Part shown: positions 24,418 to 33,046 of the stretch, piece after piece | How the letters are laid out: each line of letters opens with the position of its first letter | Numbering within the stretch: the first letter of the stretch is position 1 | Origin: Rubrivivax albus | GTDB lineage: Bacteria; Pseudomonadota; Gammaproteobacteria; Burkholderiales; Burkholderiaceae_C | Assembly: GCF_004016515.1 (NCBI RefSeq) | Contig: NZ_SACT01000003.1 | Location: 434,001-498,000 of the forward strand | Reading direction: 5' to 3' | DNA length: 64,000 nucleotides | Program-made: the position numbers and the translations under genes | The notes under the pieces: model-generated | What the model was told of the DNA's origin: nothing | What the model saw: the letters and a program-made list of their open reading frames with translations, nothing else | Database searches by the model: none

Positions 24418-25713
24418 TCATTCGTAGATTTCGGCGTTCGGGTCCGTGGCTTCCAGTTCGTAGGCCGCGGCCAGCATGGCCAGGCGGCCGATGACGCCGT
24501 ACATGTAGAAGCGGTTGGGCGCGCTGGCGCCGGGCTTCTCGCCCGGGCGCGGCAGCTGCGGGCTGGGCTCGAAGGCCAGCGGCACGAAGCCGGCCCCGGG
24601 CGAGTTGAGGTTCTCGTCCACCCCGCGCTCGGCGTGCACGCGGTAGAAGCCGCCGACCACGTAGCGGTCGATCATGTAGACCACCGGCTCGGCCACGGCC
24701 GCATTGACCTGCTCGTGCGTGACCACGCCTTCCTGGATGATGACCTCGGTGACCGCCTGGCCGTCCTTGACCACGCTCATCTTGTTGCGCGTGCGGCGGT
24801 TGATGTCCTCGAGCTCCTTCGGGTCGCGCACGGTCATGATGCCCATGCCGTAGGTGCCGTTGTCGGCCTTGACGACGACGAAGGGCTTCTCGTTGATGCC
24901 GTATTCCTTGTACTTGCGGCGGATCTTCGTCAGCAGCGCGTCGACGTTGCCCTGCACGCATTCCAGCCCGCCGGGCTCGGAGAAGCTGACCTGGCCGCAC
25001 TGGGCGTACATCGGATTGATCAGCCACGGGTCCATGCCCAGCAGCTTGGCGAACTTCTTGGCCACCTCCTCGTAGCTCTTGAAGTGCAGGCTCTTGCGGC
25101 GCACCGTCCAGCCGGCGTGCAGCGGCGGCAGCAGGTATTGCTCGTGCAGGTTCTGCAGCACCTCGGGCGTGCCGGCCGACAGGTCGTTGTTGAGCAGGAT
25201 GGTGCAGGGATCGAAGTCCTTGAGCCCCAGGCGGCCGCGGGTGCGCAGCAGCGGCTCCAGCGTCAGCTCGCTGCCGTCGGGCAGCGGCAGCTGCGTCGGC
25301 GCCGTCACCTCCGGGTCCAGCGCACCCAGGCGCACGTTCAGGCCGGCCAGCGTGAAGATCTGCATCAGGCGCTGCACGTTGGTCAGGTAGAACGTGTTGC
25401 GCGTGTGCTTCTCGGGGATCAGCAGCAGGTTCTTCGCCTCGGGGCAGATCTTCTCGATCGCCGCCATCGCCGCCTGCACCGCCAGCGGCAGCATCTCGGG
25501 CGTGAGGTTGTTGAAACCGCCGGGGAACAGGTTGGTGTCCACCGGTGCCAGCTTGAAGCCGGCGTTGCGCAGGTCCACCGAGCAGTAGAACGGCGGCGTG
25601 TGCTCCATCCATTCCAGCCGGAACCAGCGTTCGATGGCCGGCATCGACTCGAGGATGCGCTGCTCGAGTTCGTTGATGGGGCCGGTCAACGCGGTGATGA
25701 GGTGGGGGACCAT
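24418..25713 (-). CDS. gshA: Glutamate-cysteine ligase, proteobacterial (T. ferrooxidans-like) family
   Basis: A 431-residue enzyme for the first step of glutathione synthesis. The sequence shows the family pattern rather than the E. coli GshA type: MVPHLITALTGPINELEQRI at the start, VDLRNAGFKLAPVDTNLFPGGFNNL, the ATP-grasp-like VVVKADNGTYGMGIM, and the C-terminal FYMYGVIGRLAMLAAAYELE. This GshA family is common in beta- and gammaproteobacteria. Start ATG 25713. gshB lies 5 kb downstream on the same strand but separated by kup and other genes. Cytoplasmic. Confidence 0.93.
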   Translation of the reverse strand: MVPHLITALTGPINELEQRILESMPAIERWFRLEWMEHTPPFYCSVDLRNAGFKLAPVDTNLFPGGFNNLTPEMLPLAVQAAMAAIEKICPEAKNLLLIPEKHTRNTFYLTNVQRLMQIFTLAGLNVRLGALDPEVTAPTQLPLPDGSELTLEPLLRTRGRLGLKDFDPCTILLNNDLSAGTPEVLQNLHEQYLLPPLHAGWTVRRKSLHFKSYEEVAKKFAKLLGMDPWLINPMYAQCGQVSFSEPGGLECVQGNVDALLTKIRRKYKEYGINEKPFVVVKADNGTYGMGIMTVRDPKELEDINRRTRNKMSVVKDGQAVTEVIIQEGVVTHEQVNAAVAEPVVYMIDRYVVGGFYRVHAERGVDENLNSPGAGFVPLAFEPSPQLPRPGEKPGASAPNRFYMYGVIGRLAMLAAAYELEATDPNAEIYE

Positions 25714-25753
25714 GGCGGGCAGCGGCGGTGCAGGGGAAGGCGATTGTAGGAAC

Positions 25754-25795
25754 GCGCCAGGGCGCCCGCACATCCCGTGCAGGGCGCCCCGGCGC
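25754..25795 (-). terminator. Long hairpin after DUF4148-like gene, copy 1
   Basis: A 14-base arm (25754-25767) and its complement (25782-25795, one mismatch) enclose a further 4-bp GCAC/GTGC stem with ATCCC loop. It lies 43 bases past the stop codon. No T-tract follows. Confidence 0.55.
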
Positions 25796-25837
25796 GACAT
25801 CGGCGGGCCGGCCTGTCGACCTGGCAGTCGTGGCCGA

Positions 25838-26212
25838 TCAGCGCGCGGCCACCGTGTGCGACAGCGCCTCCAGGCCCGCCAGGCGGATCGACTCGGCCTG
25901 CGCCGGCATCACCAGCGGTGCCGGGCCTTCGCCGTGGCCGACCACGCCCAGGCGCAGCGCCTCGCGGGCTTCGGCCGCGACCTGGGCGCGGGTCTTGACG
26001 GAGACGAAGACGCCATGATCGACCGACGCTTCGCCACGCTCGATGGTGCCGGCCTTCAGCGCGGCCACGGCCTCGGCGCGCACGGCGTCGCGGGAGGCGG
26101 TGGAGGTCACGGCGGCAAAGCCGTCGGGCGTGGCTTCCTGCGCGAAGGCCGGCGACGCGAAGGCGGCGGCCACGGCAACGAGGGCGGTCAGGGTGGTGAG
26201 CTTGGCGTTCAT
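25838..26212 (-). CDS. DUF4148-like secreted protein, copy 1
   Basis: A 124-residue exported protein with a signal peptide (MNAKLTTLTALVAVAAAFAS, cleavage after AFA). The mature part contains two copies of a short helical pattern: SRDAVRAEAVAALKAGTIERGE and TRAQVAAEAREALRLGVVGHGE, the (T/S)RxxVxAE motif of DUF4148 proteins that are often induced by metals in Burkholderiales. ATG 26212 has an AAGGA ribosome site. The only differences from the second copy are 9 residues of 124. A CusR-like palindrome lies 111 bases upstream. Confidence 0.8.
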   Translation of the reverse strand: MNAKLTTLTALVAVAAAFASPAFAQEATPDGFAAVTSTASRDAVRAEAVAALKAGTIERGEASVDHGVFVSVKTRAQVAAEAREALRLGVVGHGEGPAPLVMPAQAESIRLAGLEALSHTVAAR

Positions 26213-26322
26213 GGTGCGGTTCCTTTCAGTGCTTGACAGTGGCTTTGTGGTGTCGGGGGCGGGCGTCGTCCCTGGCATGTCCGTCACTGTAGAAACCGCA
26301 TCCGGCGCCAGCCGAACGGGGA

Positions 26323-26340
26323 GATGACAGTTTCGTCATC
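26323..26340. promoter_or_regulatory. CusR/CopR-like operator palindrome, copy 1
   Basis: GATGAC-N6-GTCATC is a perfect inverted repeat. The core ATGAC-N6-GTCAT equals the E. coli CusR box arrangement, which binds heavy-metal response regulators (CusR/CopR/IrlR group). On the minus strand a TACAGT (-10-like) lies about 30 bases downstream, so an activated promoter for the DUF4148-like gene is likely. Confidence 0.6.
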
Positions 26341-26397
26341 TGCGTCGGCCTGGGGCCAACGGCGAACCCATGCCGCCAAATCCAGGTGTTCGCACGG

Positions 26398-26427
26398 TGG
26401 ACAACGCGGCGTTGGTCTGCCTAGATT
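26398..26427 (+). promoter_or_regulatory. Candidate sigma-70 promoter of the haloperoxidase-like gene
   Basis: TGGACA (26398-26403) and TAGATT (26422-26427) are spaced by 18 bases, 50 bases before the ATG at 26477. The match is four of six in the -10. Candidate only. Confidence 0.35.
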
Positions 26428-26476
26428 CGTCCGGCAGCCCCGCATCCCGCGGGAGCCCTTGTTTCGGGAGTCACCC

Positions 26477-27979
26477 ATGAAGTCGCCCATCTCGTTTCGC
26501 CTTGGCCGGCGGCTGGCGGGCGCGGCCGCGGCCGCGGTTGCCGCCTGGTCGTGCAGCCTGCCGGCGCAGGCCCGGACGTTCGACTTCCAGACCGGCAACG
26601 CGCCCATCGACGTGATCATCCCGGCCGTCGTGCCGAGCATCTTCGCCGCCGTGGCCCCCAGCGACGCGCCGCTGGTGCTGCGCACCACGACCCTGCTGAC
26701 CAATGCCTGGTTCGACGCGCTGGCGCCCTACCACGCCACGGCCGTGGGCGTGTACTCGCGTCTGCCGCGCCGGCCAGCGGATGAAGGGGTCGACGATCGC
26801 AACCGAAACGTCGCCATCTTCTACGCCGCCTTGCCGGTGCTGGAGAGCCTGTACCCGGCCGAGAAGGCCCGCTGGGCTGCGCTGCTGCAGTCGGTGGGGC
26901 TGGACCCTGCGCTGCAGTCCGACGATCTGAGCACGCCCGAAGGCATCGGTCGTGCCGCCGGCCTGGCGGTGGTGCGCGTGCGCGAGGCCGACGGCATGAA
27001 CCAGCTCGGCGATGCCGGCGGCCGCCAGTTCAATCGCGTGCCCTACGCCGACACCACCGGCTACGCGCCGGTGAACACCGCCGACGCGCTGAAGGACCCG
27101 TCGCGCTGGCAGCCGGCGGTCGTCTCGCGGGGCAACGGCATCTTCACCGACCAGCGCTTCGTCACGCCGCAGTGGGCGCAGACCCTGCCCTACAGCCTGC
27201 CGCCGCGGCGCCCCTTTGTCGTGCGGCCACCGGTGGACAGCAACCCCAAGGGCCCCGGCGGGCTGGCGCGCTACAAGGCCCAGGCCGATACGGTGCTGGC
27301 GGCGTCCGCCCAGTTGACCGACGCACAGAAGATGACGGCCGAGCTGTTCAACAACAAGATCGAGAGCCTGGGCTTCGTGGCCCTGTTCCTGTCGGTCTCG
27401 CAGGGCTGGTCGGTCGAGCGTTTCGTGCAGTACGACTTCCTGGTCAACCTGGCCGCGTTCGATGGCGGCATCACGATGTGGCGCAACAAGGCGCGCTACG
27501 ACGCCGTGCGGCCGTTCTCGGCCATCCGCTACCTGTACGGCGACAACCCGGTGACGGCATGGGGCGGGCCCGGCCGTGGCACGGTGGAGATCCCGGCGTC
27601 GCAGTGGCAGGCCTACCTGGGCGTGGCCGACCACCCGGAATACCCGTCCGGATCCACCTGCTTCTGCGCCGCGCACGCGCAGGCCAGCCGGCGCTACCTG
27701 GGCACGGACACACTGGGCTGGGTGGTGCCCTACGCGCGCGGCTCCTCCCGCGTGGAGCCTGGCATCACACCAACGGCAGACCTGCAGCTGAGCTTTCCCA
27801 CGTGGTCGCAGTTCGAGACCGACTGTGGGCAGAGCCGGCTCTGGGGCGGGGTGCACTTCCAGGCCGCCATCGACGCGGCCGTGCCGGTGTGCCGGCGGGT
27901 GGGCGATCTGGCGTACGACTTCCTGACCCGGCACATCGACGGCACGGCGCCGGCGCCGGCACGCGTCGACAGGCGCTGA
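26477..27979 (+). CDS. Vanadium-haloperoxidase-like PAP2-superfamily exported protein
   Basis: A 500-residue exported protein (signal peptide 1-32, ending PAQA). The vanadate/phosphate site of the haloperoxidase/PAP2 fold is visible: Lys338 and Arg345 in NKARYDAVRPFSAI, HPEYPSGS at 386-393 and SRLWGGVH at 453-460 with Arg454 and His460. The position that is the acid-base histidine in P-S-G-H is Ser393 here, so true haloperoxidase activity is uncertain; a phosphatase or non-catalytic role is possible. It lies between two direct copies of a DUF4148-like gene and may share the palindromic control region. ATG 26477 follows a GGGAG ribosome site. Confidence 0.83.
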   Translation: MKSPISFRLGRRLAGAAAAAVAAWSCSLPAQARTFDFQTGNAPIDVIIPAVVPSIFAAVAPSDAPLVLRTTTLLTNAWFDALAPYHATAVGVYSRLPRRPADEGVDDRNRNVAIFYAALPVLESLYPAEKARWAALLQSVGLDPALQSDDLSTPEGIGRAAGLAVVRVREADGMNQLGDAGGRQFNRVPYADTTGYAPVNTADALKDPSRWQPAVVSRGNGIFTDQRFVTPQWAQTLPYSLPPRRPFVVRPPVDSNPKGPGGLARYKAQADTVLAASAQLTDAQKMTAELFNNKIESLGFVALFLSVSQGWSVERFVQYDFLVNLAAFDGGITMWRNKARYDAVRPFSAIRYLYGDNPVTAWGGPGRGTVEIPASQWQAYLGVADHPEYPSGSTCFCAAHAQASRRYLGTDTLGWVVPYARGSSRVEPGITPTADLQLSFPTWSQFETDCGQSRLWGGVHFQAAIDAAVPVCRRVGDLAYDFLTRHIDGTAPAPARVDRR

Positions 27980-28057
27980 GGCCGGGCCCGGCAGCGAGCT
28001 GCGAAGGGTCCGTCCGGCGGCCCCGGCGGCCGGCCAGCGGCACGTGGTTGCAGGAAC

Positions 28058-28099
28058 GCGCCGGGGCGCCCGCACATCCCGTGCAGGGCGCCCCGGCGC
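28058..28099 (-). terminator. Long perfect hairpin after DUF4148-like gene, copy 2
   Basis: Both 14-base arms (28058-28071, 28086-28099) pair perfectly here, with the inner 4-bp GCAC/GTGC stem and ATCCC loop. It also faces the end of the haloperoxidase-like gene (stop 27979) and could end both transcripts. Confidence 0.6.
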
Positions 28100-28141
28100 G
28101 ACTTCGGCGGGCCGGCCTGTCGACCGGGCAGCCGTGGCCGA

Positions 28142-28516
28142 TCAGCGTGCGGCCACCGTGTGCGACAGCGCCTCCAGGCCAGCCAGGCGGATCGATTCGG
28201 CCTGTGCCGGCGTCACCAGCGGCGCCGGGCCTTCGCCGTGGCCGACGACGCCCAGGCGCAGCGCCTCGCGGGCTTCGGCCGCCACCTGCAGGCGGCTCTT
28301 GGTGGACACGAACACGCTGCGCTCGACCGAGGCTTCACCCCGCTCGATGGTGCCGGCCTTCAGGGCGGCCACGGCATCGGCGCGCACGGCGTCCCGCGAG
28401 GCGGTAGAGGTCACCGCGGCAAAGCCGTCGGGCGAGGCTTCCTGCGCGAAGGCCGGCGACGCGAAGGCGGCGGCCACGGCAACGAGGGCGGTCAGGGTGG
28501 TGAGCTTGGCGTTCAT
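28142..28516 (-). CDS. DUF4148-like secreted protein, copy 2
   Basis: A 124-residue paralogue of the gene at 25838-26212, identical in the signal peptide and the C-terminal 20 residues. The differences cluster in the middle (SVERSVFVSTKSRLQ here, SVDHGVFVSVKTRAQ in copy 1), so this segment is diverging while the rest is conserved or homogenised. Same ribosome site and the same palindrome upstream (28627-28644). Confidence 0.8.
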   Translation of the reverse strand: MNAKLTTLTALVAVAAAFASPAFAQEASPDGFAAVTSTASRDAVRADAVAALKAGTIERGEASVERSVFVSTKSRLQVAAEAREALRLGVVGHGEGPAPLVTPAQAESIRLAGLEALSHTVAAR

Positions 28517-28626
28517 GGTGCGGTTCCTTTCAGTGCTTGACAGTGGCTTCGTGGTGTCGGGGGCGGGCGTCGTCCCTGGCATGTCCGTCACTGTAGAAAC
28601 CGCATCCGGCGCTTGCCGAACGGGGA

Positions 28627-28644
28627 GATGACAGTTTCGTCATC
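28627..28644. promoter_or_regulatory. CusR/CopR-like operator palindrome, copy 2
   Basis: Same GATGAC-N6-GTCATC perfect inverted repeat as at 26323-26340, at the same distance from the gene start. It sits 12 bases from the amtB terminator. Confidence 0.6.
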
Positions 28645-28656
28645 TTCCGCCGGCCA

Positions 28657-28683
28657 TGAAAAAGGCCGCCCTAAGGCGGCCTT
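28657..28683 (-). terminator. Intrinsic terminator of the torF-glnK-amtB operon
   Basis: On the minus strand AAGGCCGCC and GGCGGCCTT pair perfectly (9 bp) around TTAG and are followed by a T-run. It lies 21 bases past the amtB stop. Confidence 0.92.
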
Positions 28684-28704
28684 GGATCACGCGGGAGGCC
28701 GCGA

Positions 28705-30096
28705 TCAGTTGTGGTACGCGGTCTCGCCGTGCGAGGTGATGTCCAGGCCCTCGCGCTCGGCTTCTTCCGTCACGCGCAGGCCCACCACCATGTCGGTGAT
28801 CTTGTAGGCGATGAAGGCCACGACCGCCGACCAGACGATGGTGATGATCACGCCCTCGGCCTGCAGCAGGACCTGGCTGCCGATGGAGAAGTCGTCGCCA
28901 CCGGTGCCGCCCAGGCCGGGCGCGGTGAACACGCCGGTCAGGATGGCGCCGAGGATGCCGCCCACGCCGTGCACGCCGAACACGTCCAGCGAGTCGTCGG
29001 CACCGAGCATGCGCTTGAGGCCGTTGACGCCCCACAGGCAGACGAAGCCCGCCAGCGCGCCGATCACGATGCCGCCCATCGGGCCCACCGAACCGCAGGC
29101 CGGGGTGATGGCGACCAGGCCGGCGACGGCGCCGGACGCAGCGCCCAGCATCGAGGCCTTGCCCTTCATCAGCGCCTCGCCCACGCACCAGGCCAGCACG
29201 GCGGCGGCGGTGGCGAACAGCGTGTTGATGAAGGCCAGCGCGGCACCACCCGTGGCTTCCAGGTTGGAGCCGGCGTTGAAGCCGAACCAGCCCACCCACA
29301 GCATGCAGGCGCCCACCATCGTCAGCACCAGGCTGTGCGGCGACATGTTCTCCTTGCCGTAGCCCACGCGCTTGCCCAGCACGTAGGCGCCCACCAGGCC
29401 GGCCACACCGGCGTTGATGTGCACCACGGTGCCGCCGGCGAAGTCCAGCGCGCCCTTGTCGAGCAGGTAGCCGCCGGTGCCCCAGACCATGTGCGCGATC
29501 GGCAGGTAGCAGAAGGTGAACCAGATCACCGAGAACAGCAGCACGGCGCTGAACTTGATGCGCTCGGCGAAGCTGCCGACGATCAGCGCGCAGGTGATGC
29601 CCGCGAAGGTGGCCTGGAACGCGATGAACACGTACTCGGGCAGCTTCACGTCGTCGCTGAAGGTGTCGGCCAGGCTGTCCACCGTCACGCCGGACAGGAA
29701 CAGCTTGTCCAGCCCCGCGATGATCAGGCCCTCGCCGCCGAAGGCGAGGCTGTAGCCGTAGACGGCCCACAGCACGCCGATCAGCGAGAACACCACGAGC
29801 ACCTGCATCAGCACCGACAGCATGTTCTTGCTGCGCACCAGGCCGCCGTAGAACAGCGCCAGGCCGGGCACGGCCATGAAGATGACGAGCAGCGTGGCCG
29901 TCATCATCCAGGCCACGTCGCCCTTGTGCACCATCGGTGCCGGTGCCGCCGCCTCGGCGGCCGGCGCCGCGGCTTCGGCAGCCGGAGCCGCGGTGGTCAT
30001 CGCTTCCGCGGCCGAGGCCGCTTCCTGGGCGAACGCGCCCGTGGACAGGCCAAGCGCCGAGACGGCGAGGGCCAGCATCAGGAGGATCTTTCGCAT
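28705..30096 (-). CDS. amtB: Ammonium transporter AmtB
   Basis: A 463-residue Amt/Rh channel. An N-terminal signal-like helix (MRKILLMLALAVSALGLSTG) and an Ala/Glu-rich spacer (about 24-55) precede eleven membrane helices. The twin pore histidines are in VVHINAGVAGLVGAY and FGVHGVGGILGAI, and the selectivity region WMMTATLLVIFMAVPGLALF is intact. The long N-terminal extension is usual in betaproteobacterial AmtB. ATG 30096 has GGAGGA 6 bases upstream. It is 28 bases after glnK, the PII protein that blocks the channel when nitrogen is plentiful. Confidence 0.97.
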   Translation of the reverse strand: MRKILLMLALAVSALGLSTGAFAQEAASAAEAMTTAAPAAEAAAPAAEAAAPAPMVHKGDVAWMMTATLLVIFMAVPGLALFYGGLVRSKNMLSVLMQVLVVFSLIGVLWAVYGYSLAFGGEGLIIAGLDKLFLSGVTVDSLADTFSDDVKLPEYVFIAFQATFAGITCALIVGSFAERIKFSAVLLFSVIWFTFCYLPIAHMVWGTGGYLLDKGALDFAGGTVVHINAGVAGLVGAYVLGKRVGYGKENMSPHSLVLTMVGACMLWVGWFGFNAGSNLEATGGAALAFINTLFATAAAVLAWCVGEALMKGKASMLGAASGAVAGLVAITPACGSVGPMGGIVIGALAGFVCLWGVNGLKRMLGADDSLDVFGVHGVGGILGAILTGVFTAPGLGGTGGDDFSIGSQVLLQAEGVIITIVWSAVVAFIAYKITDMVVGLRVTEEAEREGLDITSHGETAYHN

Positions 30097-30124
30097 GGTT
30101 GTCTTCTCTTGTGGGGCGGCCGCG

Positions 30125-31187
<1,063 letters not shown>

Positions 31188-31234
31188 GAACGCTCCAAAC
31201 GGGTGAGGATGGTGAAAACTGCCGGAGCGCGTTC

Positions 31235-31250
31235 TGCAGCTTCCATGCCA
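31235..31250 (-). promoter_or_regulatory. Sigma-54 promoter of torF-glnK-amtB
   Basis: On the minus strand TGGCATG-GAAG-CTGCA fits the sigma-54 consensus (TGGCAYG-N4-YTGCW) with correct spacing. The predicted start of transcription is near 31223, giving a leader of about 36 bases before the torF ATG at 31187. Confidence 0.75.
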
Positions 31251-31299
31251 CCTTCGCACGCACGGGCTTGGTCCAGCCGCACGCCCCAGCGGTGCGCAG

Positions 31300-31328
31300 C
31301 GCGCCACATTGGTGCACTTTGCTGGTGC
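31300..31328. promoter_or_regulatory. Two overlapping NtrC-like binding sites
   Basis: On the minus strand TGCACCA-ATG-TGGCGC differs from the NtrC consensus TGCACCA-N3-TGGTGC at one base (plus coordinates 31301-31316). A second, weaker site (TGCACTT-TGC-TGGTGC on the plus strand, 31312-31327) overlaps it. They lie about 50-75 bases upstream of the sigma-54 -24 element. The rest of the 305-base gap 31188-31492 shows nothing else, apart from the comM ribosome site at its right end. Confidence 0.6.
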
Positions 31329-31492
31329 GCACCGACAATCTGCACCGTCGACGTGCGCATCGTGGCCTCCTGGCCGTGCATCCACGCCAGTGCCTGGCCG
31401 GGACGCCCTGCCAGCGGCCGACAAGGGCGCCCTTGGCGGGGCGGACACGGCCCGTGGCACGATCGCGCACACATGACAGGGAGGATCCGCCG

Positions 31493-33046
31493 ATGACCTT
31501 GGCCGTGGTGCACAGCCGCGCGCTCGACGGGCTTCAGGCCCCGCCGGTGCAGGTGGAGGTTCAGCTCGCCCCCGGCCTGCCGGGATTCACGCTGGTGGGC
31601 CTGGCCGAGACCGAGGTCAAGGAATCGCGCGAGCGCGTGCGCGCCGCGCTGCAGCAGAGCGGATTCGGCTTCCCCCACAACAAGCGCATCACCGTGAGCC
31701 TGGCGCCGGCGGACCTGCCGAAGGAATCCGGCCGCTTCGACCTACCGATCGCGCTGGGCATCCTGGCCGCCGACGGCCGACTGGATGCCACACGCCTGGC
31801 CGCCGCCGAGTTCGCCGGCGAACTGGGCCTGGCCGGCGACCTGCGCCCCGTGCGTGGCGCGGTGGCCCTGGCCCTGGGCCTGCGGCGCAGTGGCGGCGGC
31901 ACGCTGGTGCTGCCGGCCGACAGCGCCGCCGAGGCGGCCCGCGTGCCCGGCGTGGCGGTGCAGGCCGCCCGCCATCTGCTGGACGTGGTGGCCAGCCTGC
32001 AGCCGGGTGACGCGGCCGTCGCGCTGCCCACGGCACAGGCTACGGCAGGCGGCCCCCGGGCATCGTTGCCCGACCTGCGCGACGTGAAGGGCCAGGCCAG
32101 CGCCAAGCGCGCGCTGGAGGTGGCCGCCGCCGGTGGCCACGGCCTGCTGCTGGCCGGGCCGCCGGGCAGCGGCAAGTCGATGCTGGCCGTGCGCCTGCCC
32201 GGCCTGCTGCCTGCCATGGATGACGAGGAAGCCCTGGAGAGTGCGGCCCTGCTGGGCCTGGCCCGTGGCGGCAGTGACAGTGCAGGCCCAGTCTTCGGGG
32301 AGCGCCCGTTCCGCGCCCCGCACCATTCCGCCAGTGCCGTGGCCCTGGTGGGCGGCGGCACGCCGCCGCGGCCGGGCGAGATCTCGCTCGCCCACGGCGG
32401 CGTGCTCTTCCTCGACGAACTGCCGGAATACCCCCGCAGCGCGCTGGAGGCGCTGCGCGAGCCGCTGGAAAACGGCCGCATCACCATTTCACGCGCGGCG
32501 CGCCAGGCCAGCTTCCCCGCCCGCTTCCAGTTGGTGGCGGCGATGAACCCCTGCCCCTGCGGCTGGCTGGGCGCGTATGCCGCCACCGGTCGCGCCTGCC
32601 GTTGCACGCCCGAGGCGGTGTCGCGCTACCAGGCGCGCCTCTCCGGCCCGCTGCTGGACCGCATCGACCTGCAGGTGGAGGTGCCGGCCGTGAAGCCTGC
32701 CGACCTGCTGGGCCAGCCTGATGGCGAATCCAGCGCCGACGTGGCCGCCCGGGTGGCCGCGGCACGGGGGCTGGCGCTGCAGCGCCAGGGCTGCGCCAAC
32801 GCGGCGCTCGAAGCCGGTGCGGTGGAAGCGCAGGCGATGGCCACGGCGGCCGCCACCAACTTCCTGCGCCAGGCCGCGGAGCGCCTGGGCTGGTCCGGCC
32901 GCGGCTTGCACCGCACGCTGCGCGTGGCGCGCACCGTGGCTGACCTCGCCGGCAGCAAGGCGGTGGAACTGCCCCACGTGGCCGAGGCCCTGCAGTTCCG
33001 CCGTGGCGTCGTCGGCGCCGGCGCGCCAGGCGCCGCAGGCGGCTAG
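31493..33046 (+). CDS. comM: YifB/ComM family Mg-chelatase-like AAA+ helicase
   Basis: A 517-residue AAA+ protein. The N-terminal Lon-protease-like domain (MTLAVVHSRALDGLQAPPVQ to about residue 180) precedes the Mg-chelatase-type ATPase: Walker A AGPPGSGKSM, Walker B GVLFLDELPEYPR, sensor AAMNPCPCGW with the four-cysteine zinc site (CPCG and CRC), and the C-terminal helical lid GRGLHRTLRVARTVADL. ComM drives branch migration during natural transformation. The ATG at 31493 has GGGAGGA 7 bases upstream. It is monocistronic, divergent from the torF operon, and the tRNA-Arg gene follows 13 bases after its stop. Confidence 0.96.
   Translation: MTLAVVHSRALDGLQAPPVQVEVQLAPGLPGFTLVGLAETEVKESRERVRAALQQSGFGFPHNKRITVSLAPADLPKESGRFDLPIALGILAADGRLDATRLAAAEFAGELGLAGDLRPVRGAVALALGLRRSGGGTLVLPADSAAEAARVPGVAVQAARHLLDVVASLQPGDAAVALPTAQATAGGPRASLPDLRDVKGQASAKRALEVAAAGGHGLLLAGPPGSGKSMLAVRLPGLLPAMDDEEALESAALLGLARGGSDSAGPVFGERPFRAPHHSASAVALVGGGTPPRPGEISLAHGGVLFLDELPEYPRSALEALREPLENGRITISRAARQASFPARFQLVAAMNPCPCGWLGAYAATGRACRCTPEAVSRYQARLSGPLLDRIDLQVEVPAVKPADLLGQPDGESSADVAARVAAARGLALQRQGCANAALEAGAVEAQAMATAAATNFLRQAAERLGWSGRGLHRTLRVARTVADLAGSKAVELPHVAEALQFRRGVVGAGAPGAAGG

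Larger units (their letters stand above)
25748..26341. repeat. 594-bp duplicated block, copy 1
   Basis: Matches 28052-28645 at a constant offset of 2304 bases with no net insertion or deletion. The block contains one DUF4148-like gene, its upstream region with a CusR-like palindrome, and a downstream hairpin. The copies flank the haloperoxidase-like gene as direct repeats. No transposase or terminal inverted repeats are visible. Confidence 0.93.
28052..28645. repeat. 594-bp duplicated block, copy 2
   Basis: Second copy of 25748-26341, same orientation. Ends at the shared CATCT just before the amtB terminator, so the duplication end is close to another transcription unit. Confidence 0.93.

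Noticed and set aside
25748..28645. Composite transposon bounded by the 594-bp repeats
   Set aside because: No transposase, no terminal inverted repeats and no target-site duplication seen. The repeats are ordinary genes with control regions, so gene duplication explains them.
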